This document shows, piece after piece, positions 8,007 through 16,269 of a stretch of DNA of 28,034 bases. The notes under the pieces are model-generated. The model made no database searches, had not been told where the DNA came from, and worked only from the letters and a program-made list of their open reading frames with translations. Numbering within the stretch: the first letter of the stretch is position 1; the number at the start of each line of letters is the position of its first letter. The position numbers and the translations under genes are program-made. This stretch comes from a virus: the IMG/VR virus record IMGVR_UViG_3300028809_000058, positions 1-28,034 of that record. One strand, 5' to 3'.

Positions 8007-8080
8007 GGGCGCAGTATGCCACGCTCGAAAAAACGACGCCGGCCGGTGATCCCTACGCCGCGCCCGAGTACATAGCCACC

Positions 8081-8380
8081 ATGCTCACCAAGATCTTGGT
8101 CACCCTGCTCGTCACCATGACCCCATTACCCGAGCTCGCGGATGCGCTCGGGGCCAACCGCATCCAGGCGGCCAACGCCTGCCAGTCCAACTACGGCTGC
8201 TCGAGCTGCCGATACTGGCTGGGAATCTGGACGTGCTGGGGGTGCTCGGGATGCACCGACGTCGGCTCCTGCGAGGGGGACGTTTTCAGCTGCGGCGCTG
8301 GATCGTGCTTCACCGGCTCCGACTCCTGCACGATCACCAGCGCGAGCGATAGCTGCTGCGGCAGCGGGCCCAACAGCTGA
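8081..8380 (+). CDS. Small secreted cysteine-rich protein
   Basis: The product is 99 residues. The N-terminus (MLTKILVTLLVTMTPLPELA) looks like a signal peptide, with possible cleavage after Ala-Asp-Ala near residue 22. The mature part has 12 cysteines in 60 residues, at 34, 40, 43, 52, 55, 58, 64, 71, 76, 83, 92 and 93, amid Gly, Ser and Trp. Such density implies a disulfide-stabilised exported mini-protein. I do not recognise the family. It is the first gene of the plus-strand block and starts 74 bases from the divergent portal start. Because no domain supports it, the reading frame rests on composition, the signal peptide and the Cys pattern. Confidence 0.65.
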   Translation: MLTKILVTLLVTMTPLPELADALGANRIQAANACQSNYGCSSCRYWLGIWTCWGCSGCTDVGSCEGDVFSCGAGSCFTGSDSCTITSASDSCCGSGPNS

Positions 8381-8443
8381 CCATGGCAGGAGCGGCGCGG
8401 GGGCTGACGGGAAGATCCTCCGCGGGTCGCGGTTGGGCTGCGC

Positions 8444-9214
8444 ATGAGCGACCGCCTGATCGTGATCGACGGCGACAACAACCTGTACCGGGCCTTCCAT
8501 GCACCGAGCGATCGCCCGCCCGCCGAGCGATTCGGCTTCTGGCTCGGGCGTTGGCGCAAGACTTTCAACCCGACGCACATGGTCGTGGTCTTCGACGCGC
8601 TCGACGGGTACAGCTGGCGCCGCGAGCTCTACCCCGCGTACAAGTCCAAGCGCCCGCCCAAGCCACCGCAGCTCCTGCGCGCGCTCGTTGACGCGCGGGC
8701 TGAATGCAGGGCAGCCAACATCGCTATCGCCATCGACGACGGCAACGAGGCCGACGATCTGATCGCCGCCTACGTAGAAGCCGGTGTGCGCGAGGGCATG
8801 GCGGCGACGATCGTCTCGAGCGACAAGGATGTGACGCAACTCGTGCGCGACGAGCCGGTGCAGGTCCGCATGCACGACGAGGTGCGGCGAATGGTCTGGG
8901 GCCCGGTCGAGGTCTTCAACAAGTTCGGCGTCGCGCCGGCGCAGCTGCCCGATCTGCTCGCGCTGATCGGCGACAGCGGCGACGGGTTCCTTGGCGTGCC
9001 GGGGATCGGGCCGAAGACAGCGGCACCGCTTCTCGTCGAGCACGGAGACCTCGAGACGCTGCTCGCCAACAAGAACCTCGTGCAGTCGAGCAAGGTGATG
9101 AAGCTGCTGCGCAAGCACGAGGAGACAGCCAAGACCGCCTACCGCCTGGCGAAGCTGCGCGCCGACATTCCCCTGCCCGTGCCTCTGGACGGCTGCACGT
9201 GGGGGCGATCGTGA
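8444..9214 (+). CDS. 5'-3' exonuclease (PolA N-terminal / FEN family)
   Basis: The product is 256 residues, the size of stand-alone phage flap exonucleases. Motifs appear in order: VIDGDNNLYRAFHA (7-20), VVVFDALDG (47-55), YPAYKSKR (63-70), NEADDLIA (101-108), IVSSDKDVTQLV (123-134), GDSGD (176-180), and the helix-3-turn-helix GVPGIGPKTAAPLL (184-197). The conserved acidic residues for both metal sites appear to be present. It probably removes RNA primers and flaps during phage replication. The stop overlaps the next GTG start in a GTGA junction. Confidence 0.92.
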   Translation: MSDRLIVIDGDNNLYRAFHAPSDRPPAERFGFWLGRWRKTFNPTHMVVVFDALDGYSWRRELYPAYKSKRPPKPPQLLRALVDARAECRAANIAIAIDDGNEADDLIAAYVEAGVREGMAATIVSSDKDVTQLVRDEPVQVRMHDEVRRMVWGPVEVFNKFGVAPAQLPDLLALIGDSGDGFLGVPGIGPKTAAPLLVEHGDLETLLANKNLVQSSKVMKLLRKHEETAKTAYRLAKLRADIPLPVPLDGCTWGRS

Positions 9215-10344
9215 TCGACCCGGCAGCGGCGACGCCCGAGCGCGTGCTCGCGGTCTTGGAGGCGTGGGCGCGAGCGAGGGGCCTGTTTCTCACCGCCGAG
9301 TCGCTGCCGGCCAAGACCGGTGAATGGCGAATCGGCGTCGGCTGGCGACCCAATGCCGCAAGCACAGTCTTGTTCGGGGATGGTGGGAGCGATCACCTGT
9401 GGGGAGACGTCCCTCCGCTCGTCGCTCTCGCCTGGGCGCTCGCCGTCGAAGCGGACGAGCGGGTGGACGTGGGTCGGTGCAGGCGGTGCCGTGGGCGCGG
9501 CGAGTGGTCGTGGTGGGAGCAGGGCCAGACGACTCCGAAGTGGATGGCGTGGGCGATGCTGACGGACTGGGACCACGGCTCCGCATTGTTGAATGCCAAC
9601 CGGTCGGGCGTTGCCAAGGCGCTTGACGGCGCACCGTGGGCCTTGGGCACACCGCTCCGCGTCATTCGCCACGGGTACCCAGGCAACGGCAGCGGTCTGG
9701 CCCCATATGCGTGGCTGTGTGCGCTCTCGGGACCCTGCCCCGACTGCACCGGAACCGGCATCGAACGCCGCGAGGCTGCGCGGCTCGTGCTCGATGCTGC
9801 GCCGCGCGATGGCGTCGTCGGCTCGATGTACCAGCGCAAGCTCGCTGAGCGGTCCGCGGCCGAGCACCTTGCCGACCTCCGGCGGGGTGCGACGGTCGAG
9901 GTCATCGAGAGCCCGCTCCACGGCGCCCCACCGGGTCACAAGCTGTGGGCCTATCGGTGGTCCGAGCCCGGCGACCCGACGAGCATCGCCGCGCTCACCG
10001 TCCACGCTGAGCAGCTCGTGCACACGACCCCGCCGTGCTCGACGTGCGGTGGTTCGGGCAAAGACGTTGTGGCGCTGTCGCAGTCCGACCTGTCGCTCGT
10101 GAACGCCGAAGGCCACGCCGAAGGCCCGCAGCCGCAGCGCATGGGCACGGTCAAGTCCATCACGATCAAGTCCATCACGATCACGTCGAAGTGCCTGCGC
10201 TGCAATGGCAAGACGATCGACGCCGCCGGACAGCGCCAGCGCGACCGCGGCGAGCTACTCATGCACCTGCTCGAGCGCTGGACCGCGGGCCATTGGGACG
10301 GCAGCGAGGTCGCGTGCCGGATGCTCGAACCGGGGAAGCTCTGA
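9211..10344 (+). CDS. Protein with four DnaJ-like CXXCXG zinc motifs
   Basis: The product is 377 residues, start GTG at 9211, overlapping the exonuclease stop; an in-frame GTG at 9199 is an alternative. Four cysteine pairs occur: CRRCRGRG (from residue 90), CPDCTGTG (176), CSTCGGSG (276) and CLRCNGKT (328). They match the CXXCXGXG repeats of the DnaJ central domain, two of four perfectly, but are 50-100 residues apart instead of 15-20. Two zinc sites formed by pairs is a reasonable inference. No J-domain is present. The rest is not recognised. Confidence 0.8.
   Translation: MIDPAAATPERVLAVLEAWARARGLFLTAESLPAKTGEWRIGVGWRPNAASTVLFGDGGSDHLWGDVPPLVALAWALAVEADERVDVGRCRRCRGRGEWSWWEQGQTTPKWMAWAMLTDWDHGSALLNANRSGVAKALDGAPWALGTPLRVIRHGYPGNGSGLAPYAWLCALSGPCPDCTGTGIERREAARLVLDAAPRDGVVGSMYQRKLAERSAAEHLADLRRGATVEVIESPLHGAPPGHKLWAYRWSEPGDPTSIAALTVHAEQLVHTTPPCSTCGGSGKDVVALSQSDLSLVNAEGHAEGPQPQRMGTVKSITIKSITITSKCLRCNGKTIDAAGQRQRDRGELLMHLLERWTAGHWDGSEVACRMLEPGKL
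10151..10180 (+). repeat. 15-base tandem duplication inside the zinc-motif gene
   Basis: TCAAGTCCATCACGA occurs twice in direct succession (10151-10165 and 10166-10180). The duplication is in frame and gives the repeated residues KSITIKSITI just before the fourth cysteine pair. It looks like a recent slippage duplication of five codons. Confidence 0.85.
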
Positions 10345-10346
10345 CC

Positions 10347-10838
10347 ATGCCGTGCTGGTACACCACCTACAACGTCGGCAGCGACACCTACGGGTCCATG
10401 ATCTGGGCCCCGCAGCGGCGCGTCGCCGACGTCTGCAAGCGGCGGCGGCTTGGCGAGACGCTCATGTCGCCCATGCCGCAGCACCCGAGCTCGGCTTGGC
10501 CTGGCCGCGTGTCGACCGACCTGCGCAAGCTCGCCGATCCACGCGTGCGCAAGCGGCCGCGCGACGTCGACGTGATCCATGGGCTCACGTGGCTGCTGCA
10601 CCTGTGGTGCTCGGCTGGATGCGGCTCGGGTGCCGAGGCGAGCGGCGACGACGGCTGGTTCCATGACGCTGTGCACCTGATCGCGTTCGGGTCAGCTGGC
10701 TACGAGCGCGACTGCGGTCGACCGTGGCGGTCCGTGATCGAGCGTGCGCGCGACGTCGAGTCGAGCGTGCCCGGCTACCTGCCGAGCAGGTTCGACCTGG
10801 CCCGCATGTCCGCGCGCTCGCGGGCGTGGTGGGAATGA
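10347..10838 (+). CDS. Hypothetical protein
   Basis: The product is 163 residues and starts two bases after the preceding stop, with GGGGA about ten bases before the ATG. It begins MPCWYTTYNVGSDTYGSMIW, is basic in the middle, and has WLLHLWCSAGCGSGAE followed by a His/Asp/Trp-containing stretch. It ends with a helical, arginine-rich segment. I do not recognise a domain. Its tight position in the plus-strand operon suggests co-expression with the DNA-modification genes downstream. Confidence 0.7.
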   Translation: MPCWYTTYNVGSDTYGSMIWAPQRRVADVCKRRRLGETLMSPMPQHPSSAWPGRVSTDLRKLADPRVRKRPRDVDVIHGLTWLLHLWCSAGCGSGAEASGDDGWFHDAVHLIAFGSAGYERDCGRPWRSVIERARDVESSVPGYLPSRFDLARMSARSRAWWE

Positions 10839-10859
10839 CCACCGCGCCGCTGAGGTTGG

Positions 10860-11147
10860 GTGGTCGTGCAGACGTACACGACTACGTGCATCACCTGGGT
10901 TGATGGCGACACGGGCCCGACCGAAGCCGCTAGCGCGTCGGATGCCGCGATCAAGCACGCGGTTGATGGTTGGGAAAACGAGGAGATCGACAACACGCCG
11001 GCCGACGTCGAAGACGTGCCGATCGGCGATCGTGAGCCCGTCGAGATCCAGGTCACCGACGAGCACGGCATCGTCACGCGCTGGCTGGTCTCGTGGGACC
11101 GCGAAGCCGGCGAGGCCAGGGCCACCGAGATCGATCTTCCGCTGTGA
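10860..11147 (+). CDS. Small acidic hypothetical protein
   Basis: The product is 95 residues, starting at GTG 10860; GTG 10866 is also possible, since GAGG at about 10852 fits either. It is acidic and strand-rich, beginning [17 protein letters not shown] and including a beta-like pair around [20 protein letters not shown]. No family is recognised. The TGA overlaps the GTG of the next methyltransferase in a GTGA junction, implying translational coupling. Confidence 0.65.
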   Translation: MVVQTYTTTCITWVDGDTGPTEAASASDAAIKHAVDGWENEEIDNTPADVEDVPIGDREPVEIQVTDEHGIVTRWLVSWDREAGEARATEIDLPL

Positions 11148-11914
11148 CCAAGCGAACGCAGAGCGGCGAGCCTACTACCGACCTCGTGCGGTCCGCCCAC
11201 GTGGGCGAGAACGCAGACCTGTTCGCCAAGATCATGGCGCTACACGTTCCCCGTGGTCGCGTGGTGGCCGACGTCACCCACGGTCGCGGGGTGTTCTGGC
11301 GATCGATCCCGCGTGGCGCCTACACCCTGCACGCGTCCGATCTCGTGCTCGATGTTCCCGCTGACGAGCGCGACCACCTGCTCGTCAGCTACCGCGACGG
11401 CGTCGACTGTCGTGCGTTGCCCTACCGCGATCGCACCATCGACTGCGTCGTGCTCGATCCGCCCTACATGGAGGGGTTCTTTCGCGAGAAGCCCGAGCAG
11501 CTCGCAGGCGCCGGCTCGCATGCGGCGTTCCGCGAAGCCTACTCGTCGGGCTCCGAGGTCGACGAGGGCGCCGACATTCCGAAGTGGCACGAGGCGGTGA
11601 TCGACCTGTACTTGCGCGCGGGGCTCGAGGCTCGCCGTGTTCTCGTGCGTGGCGGCAAGCTGATCGTGAAGTGCCAAGACGAGGTGAGCGCGAACAGGCA
11701 GCGACTCACCCACGTCGAGATCATCACCGGCTACGAGGACATGGGCTTCTACTGCAAGGATCTGTTCGTGCTCGTGCGGACCAATGCGCCGGGCGTGAGC
11801 CGGCTGATCCGGCAGGTCCACGCTCGCAAGAACCACAGCTACTTCCTGGTGTTCCAGCTGCCGCTGCGCGACCACGGCAAGCGGATGACCAACGTCAGGC
11901 GTTGCCCGGCATGA
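11144..11914 (+). CDS. DNA methyltransferase (DPPY class)
   Basis: The product is 256 residues, GTG start. An AdoMet-binding strand, [13 protein letters not shown] (about 40-52), is followed by ASDL (64-67), [19 protein letters not shown] (91-109) with catalytic DPPY at 105-108, and later [12 protein letters not shown]. The order, binding motif then catalytic motif, and DPPY suggest an N6-adenine methyltransferase, though N4-cytosine cannot be excluded. The motif I glycine pattern (THGRG) is unusual. No endonuclease partner lies nearby. It overlaps the next methyltransferase gene by four bases (ATGA). Confidence 0.75.
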   Translation: MTKRTQSGEPTTDLVRSAHVGENADLFAKIMALHVPRGRVVADVTHGRGVFWRSIPRGAYTLHASDLVLDVPADERDHLLVSYRDGVDCRALPYRDRTIDCVVLDPPYMEGFFREKPEQLAGAGSHAAFREAYSSGSEVDEGADIPKWHEAVIDLYLRAGLEARRVLVRGGKLIVKCQDEVSANRQRLTHVEIITGYEDMGFYCKDLFVLVRTNAPGVSRLIRQVHARKNHSYFLVFQLPLRDHGKRMTNVRRCPA

Positions 11915-12783
11915 TCGCCGACTTCAACGTCGCCCAGCGTGACTGCTGCGAGACGCTCGCGCTCGCGGCCGAGGTTGGAGGCGTCGAGCTGCTCGTCACC
12001 TCGCCGCCGTACCCCGACGCTCGCACCCCTGAGCAATACGGCGGCGCGGTGTTCGACACCTCGCTCGAGGGCGATGGCCAGCTTGGCGAGGCGGTGTTCG
12101 AGGCGCTCAAGCCCGGCGGCGTCTGTGCCTTGAACATCGACGGACCGATCCGCGTGTGGCGGCCAGAGCTCGGCGAGAGCGAGCGCAGCTTGATCGCCTT
12201 CGAGGTCGGGCTCGACTGGGCCAAGCGGATCGGGTTCCGCTACATCGAGCGCTGCGTGTACGCGCGCGAGGGAGTGCCGGGCGACCACGGTCCACGCTGG
12301 CGAAGCGGGGCCGAGCTCGTGCACGTCTTCGCGCGGCCCGGCGGCGAGGTCTACTTCAACAAGTGGGGCAAGACGCTACCGGCGAAGCTGGCAGGCATCC
12401 ACTACTCGAACGGCGGAGCGCGACGGCGGGGCGGGGCGACGTCCCGCGGGTCGTGGACCCAAGCCGAGCGGCGCATGCTCTCGACGGTGATCTCGTGTTC
12501 GGTCGGCAACAACCAGACTGATCGCGACCACGAAGCTCCGTTCGCAGCCGAACTCGCCGACGCGTTCGTGCTCTGCTACTCGAGGCCCGGCGCGCTCGTC
12601 TGCGACCCGTTCGTCGGCTCGGGCACGGTCGCCTACAGCTGCCATCGACACGGCCGTCGATTCATCGGTGGCGACCTCGGGATCCGCGAGGAGCACAACG
12701 GCAAGCCGTGCGGACGGCCGTGGGCGGACATCATCAACGAGGGGCTGGCCCAGCAGCGTCTCTTCCCGGTGGGGATCGCATGA
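11911..12783 (+). CDS. DNA methyltransferase (TSPPY class)
   Basis: The product is 290 residues. The catalytic motif TSPPYPD (30-36) comes first. The AdoMet-binding motif [10 protein letters not shown] is at the C-terminal end (231-240), followed by [13 protein letters not shown]. This permuted order is the beta class, common among N4-cytosine and some N6-adenine enzymes. The middle region (about 75-200) probably holds the target-recognition part. The ATG overlaps the previous stop and the TGA overlaps the next ATG, so it sits mid-operon. It is a different class from the enzymes at 2721 and 11144, so it probably has a different target. Confidence 0.85.
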   Translation: MIADFNVAQRDCCETLALAAEVGGVELLVTSPPYPDARTPEQYGGAVFDTSLEGDGQLGEAVFEALKPGGVCALNIDGPIRVWRPELGESERSLIAFEVGLDWAKRIGFRYIERCVYAREGVPGDHGPRWRSGAELVHVFARPGGEVYFNKWGKTLPAKLAGIHYSNGGARRRGGATSRGSWTQAERRMLSTVISCSVGNNQTDRDHEAPFAAELADAFVLCYSRPGALVCDPFVGSGTVAYSCHRHGRRFIGGDLGIREEHNGKPCGRPWADIINEGLAQQRLFPVGIA

Positions 12784-13445
12784 CCGTCGCCGTGCTCGCG
12801 GGTGCTGGCGCCAAGCGCCTCCCGACGCTCGCCGAGCTCGAGTGGGCTGCCGAGGCGATCGCCGACCGCGGAGCGACGATCGTGCGCCACGACGGCCAGG
12901 CCAAGTTCGAGGCGGCCTGGATCCGCGCTCGGGGGCTCGCTGCGGTCGAGCTCTGGCAGGGCGCCGATGGTGACGCGCTGCTCGACGGTCGACCGCCTGG
13001 CCAGCTGATCGCCGAGCGTCCGGCCAGCTTCGTGGTTCGGTTCGAGGGTGGCCGGTCGGGCGTGAGCGAGGCCTACGGCCGCGGCATGCACGTCCACTAC
13101 ATCCACGAGCGCCCCGAGCCCCGAGCTTGGAACCGGCACCACGGAAACGCCCCGGGTCCATGGATCTACTGCGGCCGCGGCACGCCAGTCGGAAACGAGT
13201 TCGTGCTCGAGCTCCAGCCCGGCGAGACCCGAGCGCAGGCTTCCGATGATCCGCTCCGCAAGTACCGCGACTGGCTGCGCGAGCGCATCGTGCAGAAGTC
13301 GAGGTACTACGATCCCAAGGTGGTCGAGTGGATCAAGCGGCTCACGCCGGGTCACTACATCGTGTGCAGCTGCTTGCCGTACCCATGCCACGCCGAGTTC
13401 ATCATCCGTGCGTGGCGGTGGCTGACCAAGGAACCGACGACATGA
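12780..13445 (+). CDS. SLOG-like domain fused to DUF4326
   Basis: The product is 221 residues. The C-terminal half matches the DUF4326 layout: IYCGRGTPVGNEFVL (129-143), then YRDWLRERI, and the cysteine segment CSCLPYPCHAEFI near residue 205. The N-terminal half looks like a SLOG/YspA-type Rossmann fold: VAVLAGAGAKRLPTL (3-17), TIVRHDGQAKFEAAW (33-47), and FVVRFEGGRSGVSEAYGRG (84-102), where the Gly-Gly loop would contact a nucleotide. DUF4326 is common in phages and of unknown function. The fusion and its place between methyltransferase and Mom genes suggest nucleotide metabolism linked to DNA modification. Confidence 0.75.
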   Translation: MTVAVLAGAGAKRLPTLAELEWAAEAIADRGATIVRHDGQAKFEAAWIRARGLAAVELWQGADGDALLDGRPPGQLIAERPASFVVRFEGGRSGVSEAYGRGMHVHYIHERPEPRAWNRHHGNAPGPWIYCGRGTPVGNEFVLELQPGETRAQASDDPLRKYRDWLRERIVQKSRYYDPKVVEWIKRLTPGHYIVCSCLPYPCHAEFIIRAWRWLTKEPTT

Positions 13446-13711
13446 GCTGGCGTGTTCGAGCCCGACGCGTGATCCGGGCCTGCTTCGACTGGCGTGCTGA
13501 CGTCGCGCCATCTGGTCTCGTGTGCGTGACAGCCCGCGGGGCGACGGCCGGCTTCGGCGAGACGCAGGCGATCGCGGAGGCCAAGGCCGTCGAGGCCACG
13601 CTCTGCGACCTCGAGCGCGACGTGGTCGGGTTCCACGGCATGGCTGCCGACCAGCGCTTCGACGCGGTCCGCCGCGCTGCGATCCTCGCCGCCCAGAGGC
13701 ACGCCGGATGA
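13442..13711 (+). CDS. Small hypothetical protein
   Basis: The product is 89 residues, ATG overlapping the previous TGA. It begins MSWRVRARRVIRACFDWRAD, has a strand-like segment LVCVTARGATAGFGET, and ends with Ala/Arg-rich helices. No domain is recognised. The four-base overlaps at both ends support the frame. Confidence 0.65.
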   Translation: MSWRVRARRVIRACFDWRADVAPSGLVCVTARGATAGFGETQAIAEAKAVEATLCDLERDVVGFHGMAADQRFDAVRRAAILAAQRHAG

Positions 13712-13911
13712 CGCGCGAACAGCTGCTTGCTCGCGTTGGCGATCTCGAGGTCGAGTGCGCACGGCGGTGGAGCATGTACCGCGAGGCGAAGGTCGCTGCG
13801 CGGGAGGGTACCGACGTCGACGTGGCTGGTGCTCGCGCGGCAGCGGAGCAGGCACTCAAGGCGTGGCGAGTTGCTCGGGCCCAGGTGTTCCCGGGCGAGA
13901 GGTGCTTGTGA
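13708..13911 (+). CDS. Small helical hypothetical protein
   Basis: The product is 67 residues, predicted to be nearly all helix and possibly coiled coil (MTREQLLARVGDLEVECARR, then ARAAAEQALKAWRVARAQ). The ATG overlaps the previous stop, and the TGA overlaps the GTG start of the Mom-like gene. It could be a small partner or regulator of Mom, but this is only inferred from position. Confidence 0.65.
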   Translation: MTREQLLARVGDLEVECARRWSMYREAKVAAREGTDVDVAGARAAAEQALKAWRVARAQVFPGERCL

Positions 13912-14696
13912 TCGTCGACCACGCCCAGCGCTGGCGCAAGCGTCGGACCAACTACATGCCGGTCGGGGAGCCCATCGACACGCGCGCGTTCGAGGTCGCT
14001 GCGATCGCCGACCGGACGGCCAAGGCGTTCGTGCATGAGCACCACTACTCGGGTAGCTACCCGGCCGCGCGTGAGCGCATGGGTCTCTACCGCGGTCCCG
14101 AGCTGGTCGGCGTCGCAGTGTTCTCGATCCCAGCCCAGCCGCGGACCCTCGACGTGCTGCCAGGCGGTCGCGACTCGTCGGTCGAGCTCGGGCGCCTGGT
14201 TCTGCTCGACGACGTGCCGGCCAACGGCGAGAGTTGGTTCATCGCCCGCTGCTTCGATCTGCTGCGCCGCGACGGCTACACCGGCGTCGTGAGCTTCTCC
14301 GACCCCGTGCCGCGGCGAGCAGACGACGGCGCGGTGATATTCCCCGGCCACATCGGCACCATCTACCAGGCGAGCAACGCGGTCTACCTCGGTCGCTCGA
14401 AGCCCGAGACCCGCCGTCTCCTGCCCGACGGAACGCTGCTGCACGGTCGCGCGGTGGCGAAGATCCGCAAGCGCGACCGTGGGCATCGCTACGCGGAGTC
14501 CCTGCTCGAGCAGCACGGCGCACCACCGCTGCACCCCGGCGAGGATCCTGACGAGTGGGTCGAGCGCTGGCTGCTCGGGCTGACCCGGCCGCTTCGACAC
14601 GCAGGCAATCACAAGTATGCGTGGGACCTCGAGCGCCGCGGCCGACGAACTCGGCTGCCCGAGTCGAAGCCCTACCCGAAGATCGTCATCGGCTGA
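13908..14696 (+). CDS. Mom-family adenine DNA-modification protein
   Basis: The product is 262 residues, GTG start in a GTGA overlap. It matches the Mom-type GNAT-like family: EHHYSGSYPAARE (44-56), MGLYRGPELVGVAVFSIP (58-75), SVELGRLVLLDDVPANGES (91-109) with WFIARCFDLLRR (110-121), VVSFSDP (127-133), and GHIGTIYQASNAVYLGRS (147-164). Mu Mom converts N6 of adenine to a carbamoylmethyl (acetamido) form that blocks many restriction enzymes; homologues share the histidine-tyrosine-serine and glycine-threonine-isoleucine-tyrosine motifs. In Mu, mom expression is tightly controlled; here the gene is last in an operon with two methyltransferases. It converges on terminase with an 11-base overlap. 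Confidence 0.85.
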   Translation: MIVDHAQRWRKRRTNYMPVGEPIDTRAFEVAAIADRTAKAFVHEHHYSGSYPAARERMGLYRGPELVGVAVFSIPAQPRTLDVLPGGRDSSVELGRLVLLDDVPANGESWFIARCFDLLRRDGYTGVVSFSDPVPRRADDGAVIFPGHIGTIYQASNAVYLGRSKPETRRLLPDGTLLHGRAVAKIRKRDRGHRYAESLLEQHGAPPLHPGEDPDEWVERWLLGLTRPLRHAGNHKYAWDLERRGRRTRLPESKPYPKIVIG

Positions 14697-16269
14697 ACAG
14701 GTCCAGCGGGATCGCATCGATCGCCGCCTCGATCCCGAGCATCGAATACACCGAGCTCTGCCGTAACGTCTCGACGCAAATCCACCATCCCATGAGCAGG
14801 TCGCCCGTGTGCTTGGTCGGGTCGTACGCGAGCGCGTCTCCGATCAGCGCCTGGATCTCGGGCGCTGGCTGCCCCTCTTTGCCGAGGCTCCACGTCAGCC
14901 CGTCGTCGCTCTCGTCGCTCTCGTCTTCGACAAGCCCGTGGTCGAGGTCGAGCTGCGCGTGCTTCGGGCTCGGGAAGATCCAGAAGCCTTTGGCGAGCTC
15001 GTTGGCGAGCGACTCGACGCCGGTGGCCAGGTAATGCTTGTTGACGTTGGTGTTGTGCTCGACGAGCGGGATCGCGGTGATGTCCTGGATCAGCTCGAGC
15101 ACGAGCTGCTGCGCGGCATTGTTCTCGACGCCGATCACCGAGTTGTACCTGCGGCGAATGTCCTGGATCTGCTCGGCGATCTGCGGGCCTGTCCATCGCC
15201 CGCGGCGAACGTCGATGATCTGCCGCTTGCCGTCGGGCCGGATCATCGCGGTCACCATCGCCGTGTAGTCGCTGCCAGCCTTGCGGCGGTGTCCGAGGTC
15301 GACGCCGGTGAAGCACGCGACGTTTGGCAGCGCATTCGGCCGAAATGGCTCGCCGCGCCCGGCCGCGAGCGCGGCCTCAAACCACACCGACTTGAATCGC
15401 CCGAGCTCGAGGTCGGGCGCCTCGCACCGCAGCATCTGCTGCGACTGCGTTGGGCCAAGCCGCTCTTCGAGCTTGGCGATCTGCTCATGGCCGAGCACCG
15501 AGGGGGCCGTCAGCACGCGCTCGCCGGTCGCGGGATCGATGCGGTACGCCGGGTACTTCCCGTACTTGAAGCCCTTGTTGCGGACCAGGTCGATCGTGGC
15601 GTCGTTCTTGTGCCAGAAGTTGCCCAGCACGATGATCTTCACGCGGCGTCCGGTGAGTCGGCTGATCACCGAGCCGAGCCACTCGATCATCTTCTGCCGC
15701 CCGTCCTCGGTCAGCGTGTTCATGAAGTTGCAGAGGTCGTCGATCACCAGCACGGTCGCGCGCGAGCCGAGCAGCGAATCCGAGTAGGCACCGAAGACCT
15801 GGATCGTCGGGTCAGCGTCGAGCGGGCTGACGTCGCGGTCGATCTCGATCTCCGTCGACCGCCAGATCCGACCTGGGCGAAGCTGGGGGAACACGTGGTG
15901 CAGCCGGTTGGTCGGCGACGAGTCCTCGATCATTCGCGCGATGTTGGCCAGATGCTTCTTCGGCTGGCGCTGCGTCGCGCTCAACCAGATCACCTGCTCG
16001 AGCTGGTTGCGCCCGAGCATGTGCAGCAGCTTGCCGCGAACCTGGACGCTCTTGCCGAGGCCGACAGCGCCATGGATCACGCTCGCGGACTCGCGCTCCC
16101 ACATCTCGTGCCACTCGCGGTGGCAGGGTTCCTGCGTGACGCCGAAGACGTACTCGACAAAGGCGTTGCTGTCGGACCTGCACTGTGCCAGCTGCACCTG
16201 CCGCCGCCGCCGAGCTTGGGCGCTCACTCGCGACTTCTTCGTGTCGCGCCCTCGCTTGGTTGGCCTCAC
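14686..16269 (-). CDS. Phage terminase large subunit
   Basis: The product is 527 residues, GTG start. The ATPase has a Walker A-like HGAVGLGKSV (66-75), where the usual Lys-Thr/Ser is Lys-Ser, and Walker B VLVIDDL (173-179). The nuclease domain shows the strand FTGVDLGHRRKAGSDYTAMV with Asp 324, then IGVENNAAQQLV with Glu 382, and a C-terminal Asp near 490 (TGDLLMGWW). It cleaves concatemeric DNA and drives it into the capsid through portal. It starts directly after the FolE stop (TAG then GTG), so FolE and terminase are probably one transcript. The 3' end overlaps the Mom-like gene. Confidence 0.9.
   Translation of the reverse strand: MRPTKRGRDTKKSRVSAQARRRRQVQLAQCRSDSNAFVEYVFGVTQEPCHREWHEMWERESASVIHGAVGLGKSVQVRGKLLHMLGRNQLEQVIWLSATQRQPKKHLANIARMIEDSSPTNRLHHVFPQLRPGRIWRSTEIEIDRDVSPLDADPTIQVFGAYSDSLLGSRATVLVIDDLCNFMNTLTEDGRQKMIEWLGSVISRLTGRRVKIIVLGNFWHKNDATIDLVRNKGFKYGKYPAYRIDPATGERVLTAPSVLGHEQIAKLEERLGPTQSQQMLRCEAPDLELGRFKSVWFEAALAAGRGEPFRPNALPNVACFTGVDLGHRRKAGSDYTAMVTAMIRPDGKRQIIDVRRGRWTGPQIAEQIQDIRRRYNSVIGVENNAAQQLVLELIQDITAIPLVEHNTNVNKHYLATGVESLANELAKGFWIFPSPKHAQLDLDHGLVEDESDESDDGLTWSLGKEGQPAPEIQALIGDALAYDPTKHTGDLLMGWWICVETLRQSSVYSMLGIEAAIDAIPLDLFSR

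Noticed and set aside
4121-8055. Recurring CCCTAC near 1054, 4123, 8051 and elsewhere
   Set aside because: The six-base string also occurs inside coding regions (for example near 14672) and the flanks do not match, so it is not convincing as a shared operator.
5229-8075. Plus-strand open frame of about 950 codons opposite portal and its neighbours
   Set aside because: It is an antisense shadow of GC-rich genes; its translation is rich in Arg, Asp, His and Val and lacks motifs, whereas the minus strand carries clear portal signatures.
12633-14717. Minus-strand open frame of about 690 codons opposite the modification genes
   Set aside because: The plus-strand genes here show motifs and four-base overlaps; the antisense translation has none.
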